A stretch of 64,000 nt of DNA, taken from positions 73,371,719 through 73,435,718 of the forward strand of contig OY720348.1 of NCBI GenBank assembly GCA_963082975.1, written 5' to 3'. The notes under the pieces were generated by a model. That model did no database searches and was not told where the DNA came from. It saw only the letters and a list, made by a program, of their open reading frames with translations. Positions 23,080 through 35,553 of this stretch are shown in pieces (within the stretch, counting starts at the first letter, position 1; each line of letters begins with the position of its first letter). This stretch comes from Labia minor. Taxonomy: Eukaryota > Arthropoda > Insecta > Dermaptera > Spongiphoridae. Position numbers and translations under genes: made by a program.

Positions 23080-24727
23080 AATGGATTTGTTTTTGACATC
23101 TTAAGAAAAACGTAGAAGAAGAGCAACGCTTGGACATATTCAAGGATAGGGTGTAATTTTTCAGAGTCAAGAAATCGAGCCATGGAGGCTGTAAGATTCA
23201 GAAAAACAAACTGTAATAACTTGTGATGAAGAAGATGATGTTTGGTAGAAGTAATATTTGGATCCTGTAATGGAGTAATAGATTTATATAAATGTATATA
23301 TAACAAACCGAATTGGAATTGAAAACTGCTAATTAAAAACCGTTATTTATCTGCCAAAATAAATAATCATGGATTTAATTTGGTTTAACTTACTAGTATA
23401 TAAATGAAATGATATAAAAGATCTTATATAATGAAAATTTACTCAAATGGAAAATAAAATTTTGAAAACTTTAATAAATTACGAAAAATATTTAGAATTA
23501 AACCATTGGCAAAAAGACTTTAACGCTTCTTTCATAGTAATCGATCCAAACAATTTTCAGTCGAAGACCTTATTTCCCGGACACACAGACATGAAAAATT
23601 CTACTATAAAGTGATATTTGGATTATCCAGGTCATGAAACATGAAGATATGAAAAATTAGAAAGAATGTGCACTTTATATGTAGATATATATATATATAT
23701 ATATATTATCATTAAAGTATTCAATTCAATTATTATTATTACTATTTAGATAAGTGCCTGGTATAGAATACTCAAAAAATTCATTTAATTTGCCAAAGTA
23801 TCAACATTTAGTAAATTTAAAAATATTACTAATTGAAGTAACATAAAAATAAACCTATGGAATTGGTCATAAAGAAAAATGTAGGTAAAACCAGAAATGA
23901 TAACCAGAATGTAATCCATTGTCTAAATCAAAATAAAATAGTATAGGATGTGAGGAAGTTGGGTGGTTTGGAATAATAATCCACTTTCTAGAGACATCAT
24001 TAATAAAAAAAGCTCATTTATGAAAAATAAAATATTAAACAGTTAATATAATAACCTGGTTTGGATTATTAAATAATACTAATTTTAATCAAAGGCCTTC
24101 AACCATACACTTTTCCTTAATTTTATCACGATAATATCTTAATTGCTATAAAAGAATCGAACATTTTTCGATAATTAAATATATAATATTTTGAATATTA
24201 GTAAAAAAATAAATAAATAAATACGGCAATATATATATATATATATCTTAAGGAAAAATTCTAGTTCTACTACTTAACGCTCTAAATATAATCCTATTTT
24301 ATATTCTTTATTAAAGTGAAAATTGTTACGATGTGGAAATAGCCACACGTTAAATTTCACACGTTCCATTTGAGATACATTTTTATTGATTCGCGCCCTT
24401 ATTAACAAAAGTAAAATTCGATTCAATAAATATAAGAAAATAATCCAATTATTATAAATATTAAAATTAGATTTTCATATCAATCTATATAACATAGGTA
24501 TATAATAAAAATAACAAATTAATCTCATAGAAAAATATCACTATTAAAATCGAACCAATTATTATTTTGTCGTATGGAATGGGAAACGAGACCCAAAGCA
24601 TCCGAGAAGGTGAATAATTTTAGAATGTTTGAAAAACGATAGACGGGCCTAAAAAAGATCCATTCTCAGAAGAATGACAGAGAATGTATTATGAAGAATG
24701 AAAGGGTCTCTATGTATTCCCCACAAA
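23080..24727. other. AT-rich intergenic DNA
   Basis: A minus-strand frame (22989-23306) continues from the MITE into 23080-23306 with a leucine-rich product I do not recognise. (TA)n near 23687-23706 and 24231-24246. No gene supported. Confidence 0.4.
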
Positions 24728-24729
24728 TA

Positions 24730-25278
24730 TTGGGTTGGCAACTAAGTCATTGCCGATTTCATTCATAGATGACTTCAATTAAATTTTTAGGTTTACCGAC
24801 GTAGTCCAAATGTAAAACACATTTTGGTATTTGATAGTTGGCAATTCAGCTGTCAATCAGTAAAAAAAGTTTTTTGATCGGTTCTGTAGTTTTCGTTTGA
24901 CGTTCGTTAAAAAATGGAAGATCAAAAAGAACATTTTCGTCATATTTTGCTTTTTTATTTCCGCAAAGGGAAAAACGCATCGCAAGCTCATAAAAAGTTG
25001 TTTGTGGCGACGAAACCTTAAAGGAACGGCAGTGTCAAAATTGGTTTGCCAAATTTCGTTCTGGGGATTTTTCACTCAAAGATGAAAAACACTCTGGTCG
25101 TCCAGTTGAAGTTGATGACGACCTAATCAAAGCAATAATCGAAATGCTGCCTGAAAGATGGCAAAAGGTCATTGATCAAAATGGGCAATACATTACAGAA
25201 TAAAGTTATTTAGTTCCATGAAAAAATTGTCTTTGATTTTCTTAAAAAAAAACGGCAATGACTTAGTTGCCAACCTAA
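24730..25278 (+). mobile_element. Internally deleted mariner element with intact ends
   Basis: Terminal inverted repeats of about 28 bp: the left end starts TTGGGTTGGCAACTAAGTCA and the right end reads TGACTTAGTTGCCAACCTAA. Both are flanked by TA (24728-24729 and 25279-25280), the Tc1/mariner target duplication. At 549 bp it is less than half the roughly 1.3 kb of a full mariner. Both ends are preserved, so it could in principle be moved by a transposase supplied from elsewhere. Confidence 0.9.
24914..25203 (+). pseudogene. Mariner transposase, N- and C-terminus joined by deletion
   Basis: The frame starts MEDQKEHFRHILLFYFRKGK and continues ASQAHKKL, the N-terminal helix-turn-helix region of mariner transposases. 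A small deletion then shifts the frame; the other frame carries LKERQCQNWFAKFRSGDFSL and GRPVEVDDDLIKAIIE. Directly after IIE the sequence jumps to MLPERWQKVIDQNGQYITE and a stop at 25201-25203, which is the extreme C-terminus of this family. The whole DD34D catalytic domain is therefore missing, and no active protein can be made. Confidence 0.88.
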
Positions 25279-25280
25279 TA

Positions 25281-27018
25281 GATAGCCAGAATAAGAAAAT
25301 GGGTGAGGAGAGTTTTGCGAGAAATGGATTGATAGAGAAACCAATAGGGAATCGATCGACCTCATCCCAACAAGTTAAGTATCCAAACGTAAGAACGTGA
25401 TTATCAATCCACCTTTTCAATATTTATTCATTCAAGGATAGGAATTCAATATGATTTCTTGGAAAGAAAGGAGAGATGATGGGGTCACTGATTTTATTAA
25501 AATCAAAGAATGAAAAAAAGGAATTAACGTTTTCAATGAATAGGAAGTATGGAAATGGGTCATTTTGTAATCTTGCATTTCTTACTTTCAATTTCAAGCA
25601 TTGCAACTGTCCTCCTCAAGTGAGAATCGAATTAACTCCTAACTCCATCGATGAATACTAGTACCTATACGGATAATTTCACAGAAATTATATAAAAATA
25701 GGAACTGCTCTGATCACACACCTGTTATCAATTTATAAATCTATTATTACAAATTATTAGTACATTATGATACTCAATTGGAATAGCAATCAAATTAAAT
25801 TCAAAAACAAAATCAAATCAATTTAATACTATTTAATAAATAAATAATAGTAATTAAAAAGAAAATAGAATTGATTTCTATGCCAATATTAATATATTCT
25901 GAAATTGAAACAATAATAGAATTTGAAATTTCATTATCATCATTCATGCAATCGATAATATTGTAAGTATATATATATAAATACCAATTCCAATAATAAA
26001 ATTATTTTTATAAAGATCATTAAGAATAATGATAATAATATTATGCTTAAGGAGAACTTGGATGCTCCTTGAGAATTACCAGCACCTAAAGGACGGTGCG
26101 GGGGAAGCGGTTCTCGTGGTGGGTGACGGGAGTTATTCCGAGACATCCGATTCCTAGTAACTGAACAACAGAGGACGACGGAGCAAAAGAAGAGACACAG
26201 AGTTGATGACAAAATAACCACTTTGGACAGTGGACGAGCAAATTACTCCATCCTATAATAACATGTGGATCAACAGGGGTCATGGAAAAAAAATTTTTAC
26301 TTGTGTCCATTTCTTCCAGGACATGGGTATTTCCGGGCATACCTTTTCACGATAACTAAGGTAACATACATAATAAGAATACCTAGGATGACCCTTGTTA
26401 CTCTGGTTTCAAAGTATTGAAGATACAGTCTATCACCCTTTCTTTGGGTGTTCGTGGATCCCGACCAAACCAACCCGGGCATGTACCACCGGATTTCATT
26501 ATAGCCGTGATACTACAGAGCAAAGCAAAATGGAAGACGATGCTGTAGAAGAGGTGCTGCCAACGAAGAAAAAAGAAAGGTGCTTGGAGTATAGAAGAAG
26601 TTTTCATGCACAGAACTCGGCCCGGACCGAAGTCACGCGAAAGGATTCCGATCTGGGAACTGTGTGGTCCTCAGGAGAGTATTTTTTGTTTTGTTTTTTT
26701 TCCTTTATTTTTAGTTTTTCCTAATAGCCTCAACTTTTCTTTTACTTTAAATGATGTCGCTCCTTTTAAGTATTGAGCAATTATATCTGATTAGCCCTAA
26801 ATTTATCAATACTCTTTTGTAGACGTATTTTCCAGGACGGTTCTTTTACTAAATTTTGTTGTGTAACGTGGCTACTTAAAGGTGGGAGTAATTGTTGATT
26901 ATTAAGTTGGTATACCGTGGCTGCTGCAGCGTAAACACCCAAATGGACCCTTTCAAAATTTGAATTTTCTTGGATGTATTTACTCAACAATTCATTTGTT
27001 TTTATTTATTTATTTATT

Positions 27019-27083
<65 letters not shown>

Positions 27084-27814
27084 ATAAAAAAGGTAATAAA
27101 TTGTTTTAATCTCGGTTGGACCGGTTGATTAAGTTTTCGCTCTCTGTATTGCCACTAAAGAAGAATCAATTGAAAATGATTAGGCTTCTTGATGGAAAGG
27201 AAGGAGGAAGGAAGGGGGAATGCTTTTCTAATTTTCATCAAATGAAATTACCACTCGATGATGACATTTCAGATATGGAACGTTAGATATTCGATTATAA
27301 AGCCGCGATTGAAATTGCAGTGCTCTCGGATTGCTCTCTCGCCTACTCCTTTATTTCCTTTCTTTTTTTTTTAAATAGAATTGGAATTTTTCTTTTAACG
27401 TAACTAAAGTTAATTTCTTTTGATGAAATTTATTTAAAAATAATCAACTGTCCCTGATAAACAATTAGCAATAGATTTCTTATTTTCGTTCCCGTGTGAT
27501 AATTAAAAAAAAAGAATCATAGAACGATATCACTGGTTTTAATGAAAGAAGTGATAATATCCTTTTCTCGAACGGCGGTTTATTATTCAACAAATATAGA
27601 TATTCAACACACTAACATTCACATTTATTTTGTTTATTATTATTATTATATATTTTTTATTTTTATTCTTTTTTTTAATTGCATCATTTCAAAAGAGAAA
27701 ATTGCATTCTAGCTCGATTTTATATACATTGGAACCTATTTTCATTTATTTTTAGGCTAAGAAGGGCGTTGCATAATTAACACATTCATAGAAAAAATTG
27801 CTAAAACTCTCTTT
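25281..27814. other. Intergenic region with a large unassigned island
   Basis: Mostly AT-rich. The segment 26041-26680 is clearly less AT-rich, with overlapping frames of up to 109 codons on both strands (for example 26395-26724 plus). I see no splice pattern or family that explains it. A T-rich tract and a long microsatellite follow. Confidence 0.4.
27001..27081. repeat. (TTTA)n(TTA)n compound microsatellite
   Basis: About seven TTTA units run into about seventeen TTA/ATT units without interruption. Confidence 0.9.
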
Positions 27815-28005
27815 AAAGAAATAAAATAATTTGACAATCAAATAAAAAAATTGTATGTTTCGACAAGATTCAATCCGAAGGCATGCAAATTCTAAACGAA
27901 GGCACTATCTAACTTTGCCATTAGAAAACACAAGAATATCCTGCTAAATATTTTAAAGCAGAGAAAATCTTTTCACCGATATAAAACAAAAAAATTATTC
28001 CATTC
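27815..28005 (-). mobile_element. tRNA-related SINE, family S1, copy b
   Basis: On the minus strand it reads TATTTAGCAGGATAT, then the B-box-like TTCGGATTGAATCT (plus 27866-27876), TGTCGAAACA and a tail ATTTTTTTATTTGATTGTCAAATTATTTTATTT. It aligns with copies a and c through both halves. Confidence 0.6.
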
Positions 28006-29630
28006 AATTTAATTAATAACTTATTATTAAAAAAAACAGTAATAACATCAGGTATCGTCCAAGAAAAATTTAAAAAAATGTATTTGTTCTCGTGTGGATG
28101 AATCCAAAGTATTTTTTAACGATTGAAAATGTGTACATTCCCATCGAGATATACGAGTATAGTTGAAATTAAAAAAAAACAATCAAACAAACATGTTTTC
28201 TCCAAAATAGGAGATAAGGAGAGTAGGGGTAGAGAAATTATCAACTCACGGGAGGGAAGAGGTGCTAAATCCTGAAGTAAATCTCCATGAATGGATGTAA
28301 ATAAATTTAAAAATATTATTTATTTCGGATTGATTTGAAATTTGGTTTAGTTTTTATAAGAATGGATAAATTTTGGAAGATAAAATGAAATAAAGAGGGA
28401 TCATCTAATAGATCGGTAAAGCTTCAAGTAAATCTTTGTTTTCTTTCCAATATATAAATAAAATAATGTCGCTTTAAAATTATTTTGTGAATAATTGATG
28501 TGTTTATTTGTAATCTTAAATATATAATAATTTAGGACAAAAATTTCATAGGAGGAATAAAATAAGCAATAAAAAAGAATAAACAGGACTTTTTAATTAT
28601 TCAAAAGAAGTCAACCATTTATAATAAAATATTATATAATCCAAATATTTAAGTTTTAGAGAAAATTAAAATTCAGTGATACTTTCTAACTTCATAGTAC
28701 CTCTTTATCTTCATTAAAAAATAAAAATAAATAATCGATAAGAAGCTTAGTATTTCCCTTAAAAATAGATTTGTAAGTTTTCATGTAAACTTGGTCCTCT
28801 ACTTGAGTGCGTTCACCCTCTCCCATATTAACTTAAAATATTTAGCCAAGTTAGGTAGGATACTACTTAAGAGATGATAATTTTTATTTATCTATTTATT
28901 TATTTTTCTTATTTTATTTAAAGATATATTTTTTTTTAATTTTTCATAATATTAATAACTTATTAATTGCTAAAGATTATTTTGGGTTATATTATTAATT
29001 GATCTAATTTCTTTAAAAAAATAAATCACTGCAATTTTTTTTAAATAATTCATTAAATATCCTGGAAAGTTGGAATATTTTTTATTCTCCCATTTATGGT
29101 TGAAAAATTTTAATATGCAATTATCGCTTAACATATAAAATTACTATTTCAATTAATATTATTATTACTGGATTTATTTATGAGATATTAAAATTCCGAT
29201 TACAAAAACTGATGAAACACTTTCTATTCTGCAAGTAATAGTACGATATAATACAGGTGATATATTAAAAGGAAATGAAAATACTCCGATTCTTTATATA
29301 ATAAATAAATGAACTGTTTTCTTGTCTGAATACATAAGGAATTAATCTTCCTTGAATCCTTTGCAGTCAGAAAAAATATCAATGTTTCAATTTCGAGAAA
29401 ATATTCATTATCCTTAGTTGATTACAGAGATTAAAAAGAATGAGAAAAAGCTCACTAGCCAACACCAGAACTCGAAATTAAAGCAATTTATTCTAATTAT
29501 TAGTATCGAGAAAAATAGAATACCAACTAGATATTTATGTAAATTAGTTAAAAATAAATTGAAATAAACAAATCTATCCTGTATTAGTTTTATATAGATT
29601 ATTTTTAAATTAAATTAGCTGGAGTGTCTC
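28006..29630. other. AT-rich intergenic DNA
   Basis: Low-complexity sequence with (TTTA)n-like tracts near 28886-28920. No gene or recognisable element seen. Confidence 0.5.
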
Positions 29631-30216
29631 CAATCGACTATCTCGCAATTGGAATTGGATTCAATAACATAATATATTATATTTAAATTAAATTAAATTT
29701 AAATTATAAATTAAAATTAATAGATAATATTTATTAAACCAGCGCATGTTTGGCTCTTTGTGGATGTAACCACGTCACGTGTTGGCGCGTGAGATTTGCT
29801 GTGTTAAAAAATTAATTCTGATAATTTCAGCGATTTAATCAAGCTGAAATTCTATATATAGCAGTTTTATACAATTTTTAATTATGTGAAAAATTAGCAA
29901 ACATCTATCTTTATTTTTACGGTCACTTTAGAGGAGAAAAAATTAAAACGTTGTAGGTAATGACCCTCTTCCGGTCGAGCTACATTTCTCAAAAGTGGAT
30001 AGAAAACTACGAATTTTGAATAATGCTCATGTACCAAATTTCATGATTCTAGCTCAAACCGTTTTTGCGTAATCTTGTCTACATACATACATACACACAG
30101 ATATTTTTCTCAACCTTAGTGAAAATGATTCAGAAACCTTCAAAACGTATAAAAACATCAAAATCTCAACATCGAAAATTTTCGTGATCGCAATACTATC
30201 TCTGGCGAGATAGTAA
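29631..30216 (-). mobile_element. Helentron-like non-autonomous element, family H1, copy 2
   Basis: Colinear with the copy at 20141-20746, and nearly identical over long stretches (for example the block CCAGCGCATGTTTGGCTCTT near 29739 and the last 100 bp with the ACTATCTC/GAGATAGT hairpin). The microsatellite is short here. The terminal hairpin near 29632-29645 has one mismatch (CAATC for CACTC). Confidence 0.65.
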
Positions 30217-30285
30217 AAAAGGACAAGGACAAAGAAATAAAAACACATATCTATGGGCAAAGCATCAGATTACTTTCATTTATTT

Positions 30286-30885
30286 ACTAGAAATAAGTTG
30301 ACCTGTGGCCAGGTCCGAACCGACCGACGGTTTGAAATAAATTAATTTCCAGCTACAGAAACAATTTCAAATAATTTTAATATATCTATTAATGTAATAA
30401 AAAACATATAGGCATATAACATAAATATTTTTAATTTTATTTTATTTATAATATATATGTAAGACCAGGCTGTGACGTCATGAATGGCTGGATGACGTCA
30501 TATAATTTTAAATTAAGAAAAAAACTAATAAAGATGATTTTTCTCGAGTATAAAACCACCACAAAGTGCATGATTCGTGGTGATATGTAAAAAATCTCCT
30601 CATGTGAAATTTGGTGTGAAAATAACCCTTCCCTTCCTATCATTGATCGCTAATACTACCACTTCCGGTTTCCGGATTTGCACCAAAAGTTGATCAATTC
30701 ATCATGATGATGCATTAAGTAAATATACCAAATTTCATTAAAATCCGTTGAGCCGTTCAGGATGTACACATCTATACGGACGGACAGACACATGCTAAAA
30801 ATACTTTTTTCTGTTAAGAAAATGCATGATTCGTGGAGATATGTAAAAATCTCCACATGTGAAATTTAGTGTGAAAACAACAACT
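30286..30885 (-). mobile_element. Helentron-like non-autonomous element, family H2, copy A
   Basis: The plus-strand left end has a perfect hairpin GACCTG-TGGC-CAGGTC (30300-30315), then ACCGACCGACGG (30319-30330). The body repeats at 36868-37250. It contains GTGGAGAT...ATCTCCAC (30833-30856), and an earlier diverged version of the same block near 30570-30600, so part of it is duplicated in tandem. The sequence AAATCCGTTGAGCCGTTCAG is of a kind common in arthropod repeats. The right end, with the matching inverted CGTCGGTCGGT seen in copy B, is missing here. Confidence 0.6.
30473..30500. promoter_or_regulatory. Pair of perfect CRE palindromes
   Basis: TGACGTCA occurs at 30473-30480 and again at 30493-30500, twenty bases apart (about two helical turns), inside the part of H2 copy A that copy B lacks. 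This is the consensus site of CREB/ATF-type bZIP factors. No function is shown. Confidence 0.45.
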
Positions 30886-31224
30886 GTCAATGGATTATTT
30901 ATGGTAAATAAAAATTTTAATTCAGTAATATGTAATATGTAAAATATCAAACAAACCGACTTCAGAAAGTTAATGTTAAAAAAGTTAACATATGGCGTAG
31001 CGGTAAATAAAATAAATTAAATAACAATTCATATATATATATATATATATATATAAATTAATTCTTACTTAATTCTGCTAAAAATCTAGTTAAGAATCAA
31101 TCATATCACTAAAAGATTACAAAAAGATAATAATTTCAATATCTTCTTTTTTACATTCTTCAATTTCAATCGAACTTCTAATTGATTTGTTTTGTTTTTT
31201 CTAGTAATCTTTAGCACTAAATTA

Positions 31225-31410
31225 ATACTCCTTATTAAAATGATTTGAAAATCAAATGAAAAAATGGATTGCTTCGACAAGATTCGATCGTAAGCCATGA
31301 GAAATCTAAGCTGGCGGCCGAGCAACTGCAGCAATTGCAAGACAAATGGATTTCCTGATAAATGATAAATATCTTATAGAAAAGCAATTTGATGTCCCAT
31401 ATAGAACGAA
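31225..31410 (-). mobile_element. tRNA-related SINE, family S1, copy c
   Basis: The most complete copy. On the minus strand, CTTGCAATTGCTGCAGTTGC (A-box-like region) is followed about 35 bases later by the B-box-like ACGATCGAATCT (plus 31280-31290), then TGTCGAAGCA and the family tail ATTTTTTCATTTGATTTTCA. The upstream CTATAAGATATTTATCA block is shared with copy a. Confidence 0.6.
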
Positions 31411-31530
31411 AATTAATTCTAAAATTAAAACGTAGTCGAATCTGGAAGACATCAAAATAAAATACATCTTTCAATTTTTGAAATCACTAAATTGTAAAAA
31501 AAATATATAAGTAGAGCGGCGGAAAAAGAA

Positions 31531-31578
31531 AACCCCAGTCTAGCTCGAGCTAACTGCTGCACTAGCTAGTCTGGTGTT
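31531..31578. repeat. Imperfect 15-bp stem hairpin
   Basis: AACCCCAGTCTAGCT (31531-31545) pairs with AGCTAGTCTGGTGTT (31564-31578) at 13 of 15 positions, with an 18-base loop, inside a small GC-richer patch. The stem is short for a microRNA precursor; it may be a repeat end or a binding-site palindrome. Confidence 0.4.
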
Positions 31579-31579
31579 C

Positions 31580-34500
31580 TGCGTTATGTTATGAATAATT
31601 ATATAAAAATAAAAAATATTTATGGAAACGATAAATTATAAGATATGAAAACAATTGGAAATAATGAGATAAATCACGTTGACTTGTAAATAAAACACGG
31701 TAGATGAAAAGTGTACGATACCTTTTTCTTTGTTTTTTATTTTTTTATTTACTTGTTTGTTTATTTCAATCTCACCCCCTTCCTCCCCATCTACCAACTC
31801 CTTTTAACAACAGAAATGTCACAACCATTAATAGTCTGCAGGTGAAGTTTTATTTGAAACTTTTCAAAAGGAAATAAATTAATTTCATCTGTATTGGTCA
31901 AAAAAAAAAAAAAAATTTTTCCTTTCTTATTTGTATTATGATTGAAATTGTCAATCGACATTTCCTACCAAGGATTTCCGTCAAGTGGACTCACTTGAAT
32001 AAAATGTTTTTCACCTCGCGTTATTTATATATACGTTTCTTATCTAATAAATATTTATCCAAGTTTAATCAAATAACCGTGTTGTTATTAAATAGCAAAT
32101 TATTACAAGATAACATTTTAGATTTAATAAAATAATTAATTTGTTTTTCTATCAATCAATAAATTTGAAAAAAAAATGCCTTACCTTCCTTCTTTGTAGC
32201 TGACCGAATTAGAAATTAATATTAATTGGCGGGTATTGATGAAAATTTATCAAGCCATGGATATAAGAAGACGAGAAAATGCGAAAGAACGTCCATGGAA
32301 CAAGATTTTACTTTATGCAAGGGTTGTCTTTTAAGTTTTTCACCACTAATCCAATTTCAATACTTAAAATTAACCTCCATGCTTTCTTAACCGAATTTAA
32401 AAGTTTCAGTGCAATACGCGTAATTTTGCAGCCAAAATTAAAATTAAAACATTTCACAAGATTCAGAGTACGAAACCTCCAAGTTTTACATGAGGAATGG
32501 TTAGGAAAAAAAATAGTTTTCTATTGCACTAAAAAACGATAAGCAGATCGGTTGGAATAGGGTCAAAAAAGAACAGAGGTTCAGTGGTGATGAATTTTCG
32601 ATGTACACATTTCGTTTTACTTATACAAGCCAGAACGAAATGCCAGTCGACTGTTTGGGAGTTCCAAGACGAAGAACAACTTCTCCACTTTAACAGTTCA
32701 AATGGCTAAAAAATTACACGTTTCATTGGGATTCATTTTTAGTAAGTACTGATATTTAATTAATAATGCAGTGTGTAATGTTCCAGTATCCAAACTTAAA
32801 AAGAACCCTCGTACATAATATATTCATCGAACTAAAATTTTTTTAGGAATTGCAGGTAAATGAAGAAAAAAATGAAATACTAAAATGAGACAAAATATTT
32901 TTTTAATTAATTGATATATACCTATTTACTAATCAAACAAATCGTATAAAATTAGATTGAAAAATAATTATTAATTTTTAAAATTCATTAAATTTAATAG
33001 TTGGAGTTATATAATTAAACTAAATAAGTATAAAAATCATAAAATTACATAATTATTTTTTAAACATTTATTATATATCTAATATATTCATACAAATTAC
33101 TCAACTGATCGGAATAACCATTTCTTCGATTTATTACAGAATGACAAATAAAGTAATATTTGTGAAGACTGAATGATTAAAATGTTCAATTCGAGGTCGT
33201 AAAACTTTCACGAATCAATTACTTTCTCCTCCTAAAATATCCTTGGATCGTTTTGTATTTTTGCCACTGAAATAGATCCTGTTTATATCAATTCATAAAA
33301 CTAGGCTATATATTTTGCAAATTTGCAAAATCCGATCATTTACATTAATTTATTAAAAATGAAAAAATTATGAAATTTAAAAAGATACTCTATTTAATAA
33401 ACTTCTTTATATATATTTTTTCTCTTATATATAGGTACAACCATTTTGAGTTTATCTCATTCGAAATAATAAATAAAAGATAAAAATATAAGAATTATTC
33501 ATTTATCTTAAAGATTACAATTACAAGTAGGATCGAGATTGAAAAAAAGAGGATATTGAAATTATTATTGTCCTGTAATTTTTTAGTGTTGTGATACTAT
33601 TAAGTTTTCTGTTTTTTAATGGGTTCTATTCCAAATGATAAGAGTTGTTGATAAGATTATCTAATAGTTTTAATGGACTTGGCAAAGTGAAGCAAAAAAT
33701 ATAGATAATTTTGTCCAAGTCTTTCACTTAGACTGTACCTCCTATATATATAACCATATATGTAAATGAAATTAAATATCTAGATTAATTTAATTATTCC
33801 TTTATGTATATATTTTATATGGATTCGAAATTGCGAAAAAAAAATGTTTTATCAATGAAACGAGTTCAACCCGCTAAGAAAATCGATATTAATAAATTAT
33901 ATATATAATATATATATATATATGGCAAGACAATTTATTCAATTTTGTTTTATATTTTAAATATAAATTAAATAGAATATAATTATTTACAGATTCATTA
34001 AGATAATGACAAAATAATTAGGTTTGGTTACTAATATATATATATATATATTAATATATTAAAATGATTTATAAATATAAAAATATTGAAAGGGAGAACC
34101 GCCTAGAAACCTTCATATATTTTAAAAAAAAATTATCTTTCGAAATCGTTGTGACCCAATTTCTGTGAGCGTGGAAAATGTAAAGAATTCGCATTGAAAT
34201 GGAACTTATCGGGTCTGGCAACCCTTTCCATCAAAGAATCACTACAAGCGTCTCGAATGATTGAAAAAACAAAAAAGAAAATAACATTCATCATCTTCGT
34301 TCTCCATTTTCAATGCAATGATTGAAATCAACAGGCAAAGGTTAGGATAACCAATTGTATCGATTTTGTATGGATATCCTAAACGAAAAAACATAAGAAT
34401 AAGAAAAAAGAGCAAGTTAAAAGTAAATCAAGAAATAGGATTATTTGCAAAAATTTCGAAAAAAAAATTAAGTAATGAAATTAGTATAAATAATAATAGT

Positions 34501-35290
34501 GGTTGATGTTAATAAACAAGAATCAATTATCTAAAAAATTTCATTGAATTATTTGTTATCTCTCTCTCTCAACAAAAATAATACCTATGTAATTTGCTAC
34601 AAACTTAGTTTGTGAAATTAATAGTTATTCTTTATAATAATTGTTTTGCTCCAACGAATATATTTATTATAGTATTCTTTTTTATCTCTAATTTTTGATA
34701 GAATATGAATATCCAATGGAAATAGTGTTGGTGTGTTAGAGAAATAAAAAAATATGGAAAAGGTCCGATGGCCATGGAATTGGCATGGATATCGTTGATT
34801 TGGATTCGCTATAGAATGGATTTCAATAGAAAACATCAAATAAGAGTTAACTGGAAACGGATGTGGCTTCAAGCTAGACTGACAATTTCTATATTTCCTC
34901 AATGTCTACAATAAATTAAATCCAATTCGATAACAAATATCTTTACATATTTTCTATCAAAAAAATACCAGTGTTTTCCGTCTTTTATTAATAAAATATA
35001 CTTATTTTACAGGAAATATTATATATTTTTCATAATACATCGGCCGCATGTTTTATTTTCAGGCTCTAGAAAACACAAGCAATGATTAATTAATTTAAAT
35101 ATTAGGTTTATTATTATTATTATTGTATTATTATTCATAAATGTGATTTTTATGTTTAAATAAAAATGAAATATCGGATGGTTATATATACTCGAAATTG
35201 TAAAATTTAAAAAAATGAGGTACTTAGATTAGAAAAGGGAATAAAAAAATGTTAATATATATATGTTCGTTTAGGTTTTCATGAAAGTAT
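31580..35290. other. AT-rich intergenic DNA
   Basis: Contains (TA)n near 33895-33925 and 34033-34052. The plus frame 32279-32542 (87 codons) lies in a somewhat less AT-rich stretch but resembles nothing known to me. No gene supported. Confidence 0.45.
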
Positions 35291-35516
35291 TTATTATGAG
35301 GTTATTTCCAGGTCATTTTTACTTTTTATTGTGAGAATTGAATCTTGATGTTTTTGGCGCCTATTTCGGCCTATTTTCTTTAACTTACTGCGTTCTGAAG
35401 CTCTAAAGAATCCTCGGCACTAGCACTCACTCTAAAACACTACGTACGACACCGAGACGTCGAAACTCAGATCTCATAATAAAACGTGTAAATATCCTCG
35501 AAATGACTTCTCGTAA

Positions 35517-35518
<2 letters not shown>
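35291..35518. mobile_element. MITE with long inverted repeats, copy 2
   Basis: The left end GAGGTTATTTCCAGGTCATT and the right end (inverse of GAAGTCATTTCGAGGATATT) match the arms of the MITE at 19051-19325, including CACGTTTTATTATGAGA-type and CGACGTCTCGG-type blocks. More diverged and about 50 bp shorter than copy 1. Confidence 0.6.

Positions 35519-35553
<35 letters not shown>
35515..35553. repeat. (TC)n(TA)n microsatellite
   Basis: About ten TC units run directly into about nine TA units, at the right border of the MITE. Confidence 0.9.

Noticed and set aside
22989-23306. 105-codon minus frame
   Set aside because: Its C-terminal part is the hAT MITE read in reverse, and the rest shows no family resemblance or start context.
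24857-25085. Minus-strand 72-codon frame as a separate gene
   Set aside because: It is the antisense shadow of the mariner transposase coding strand.
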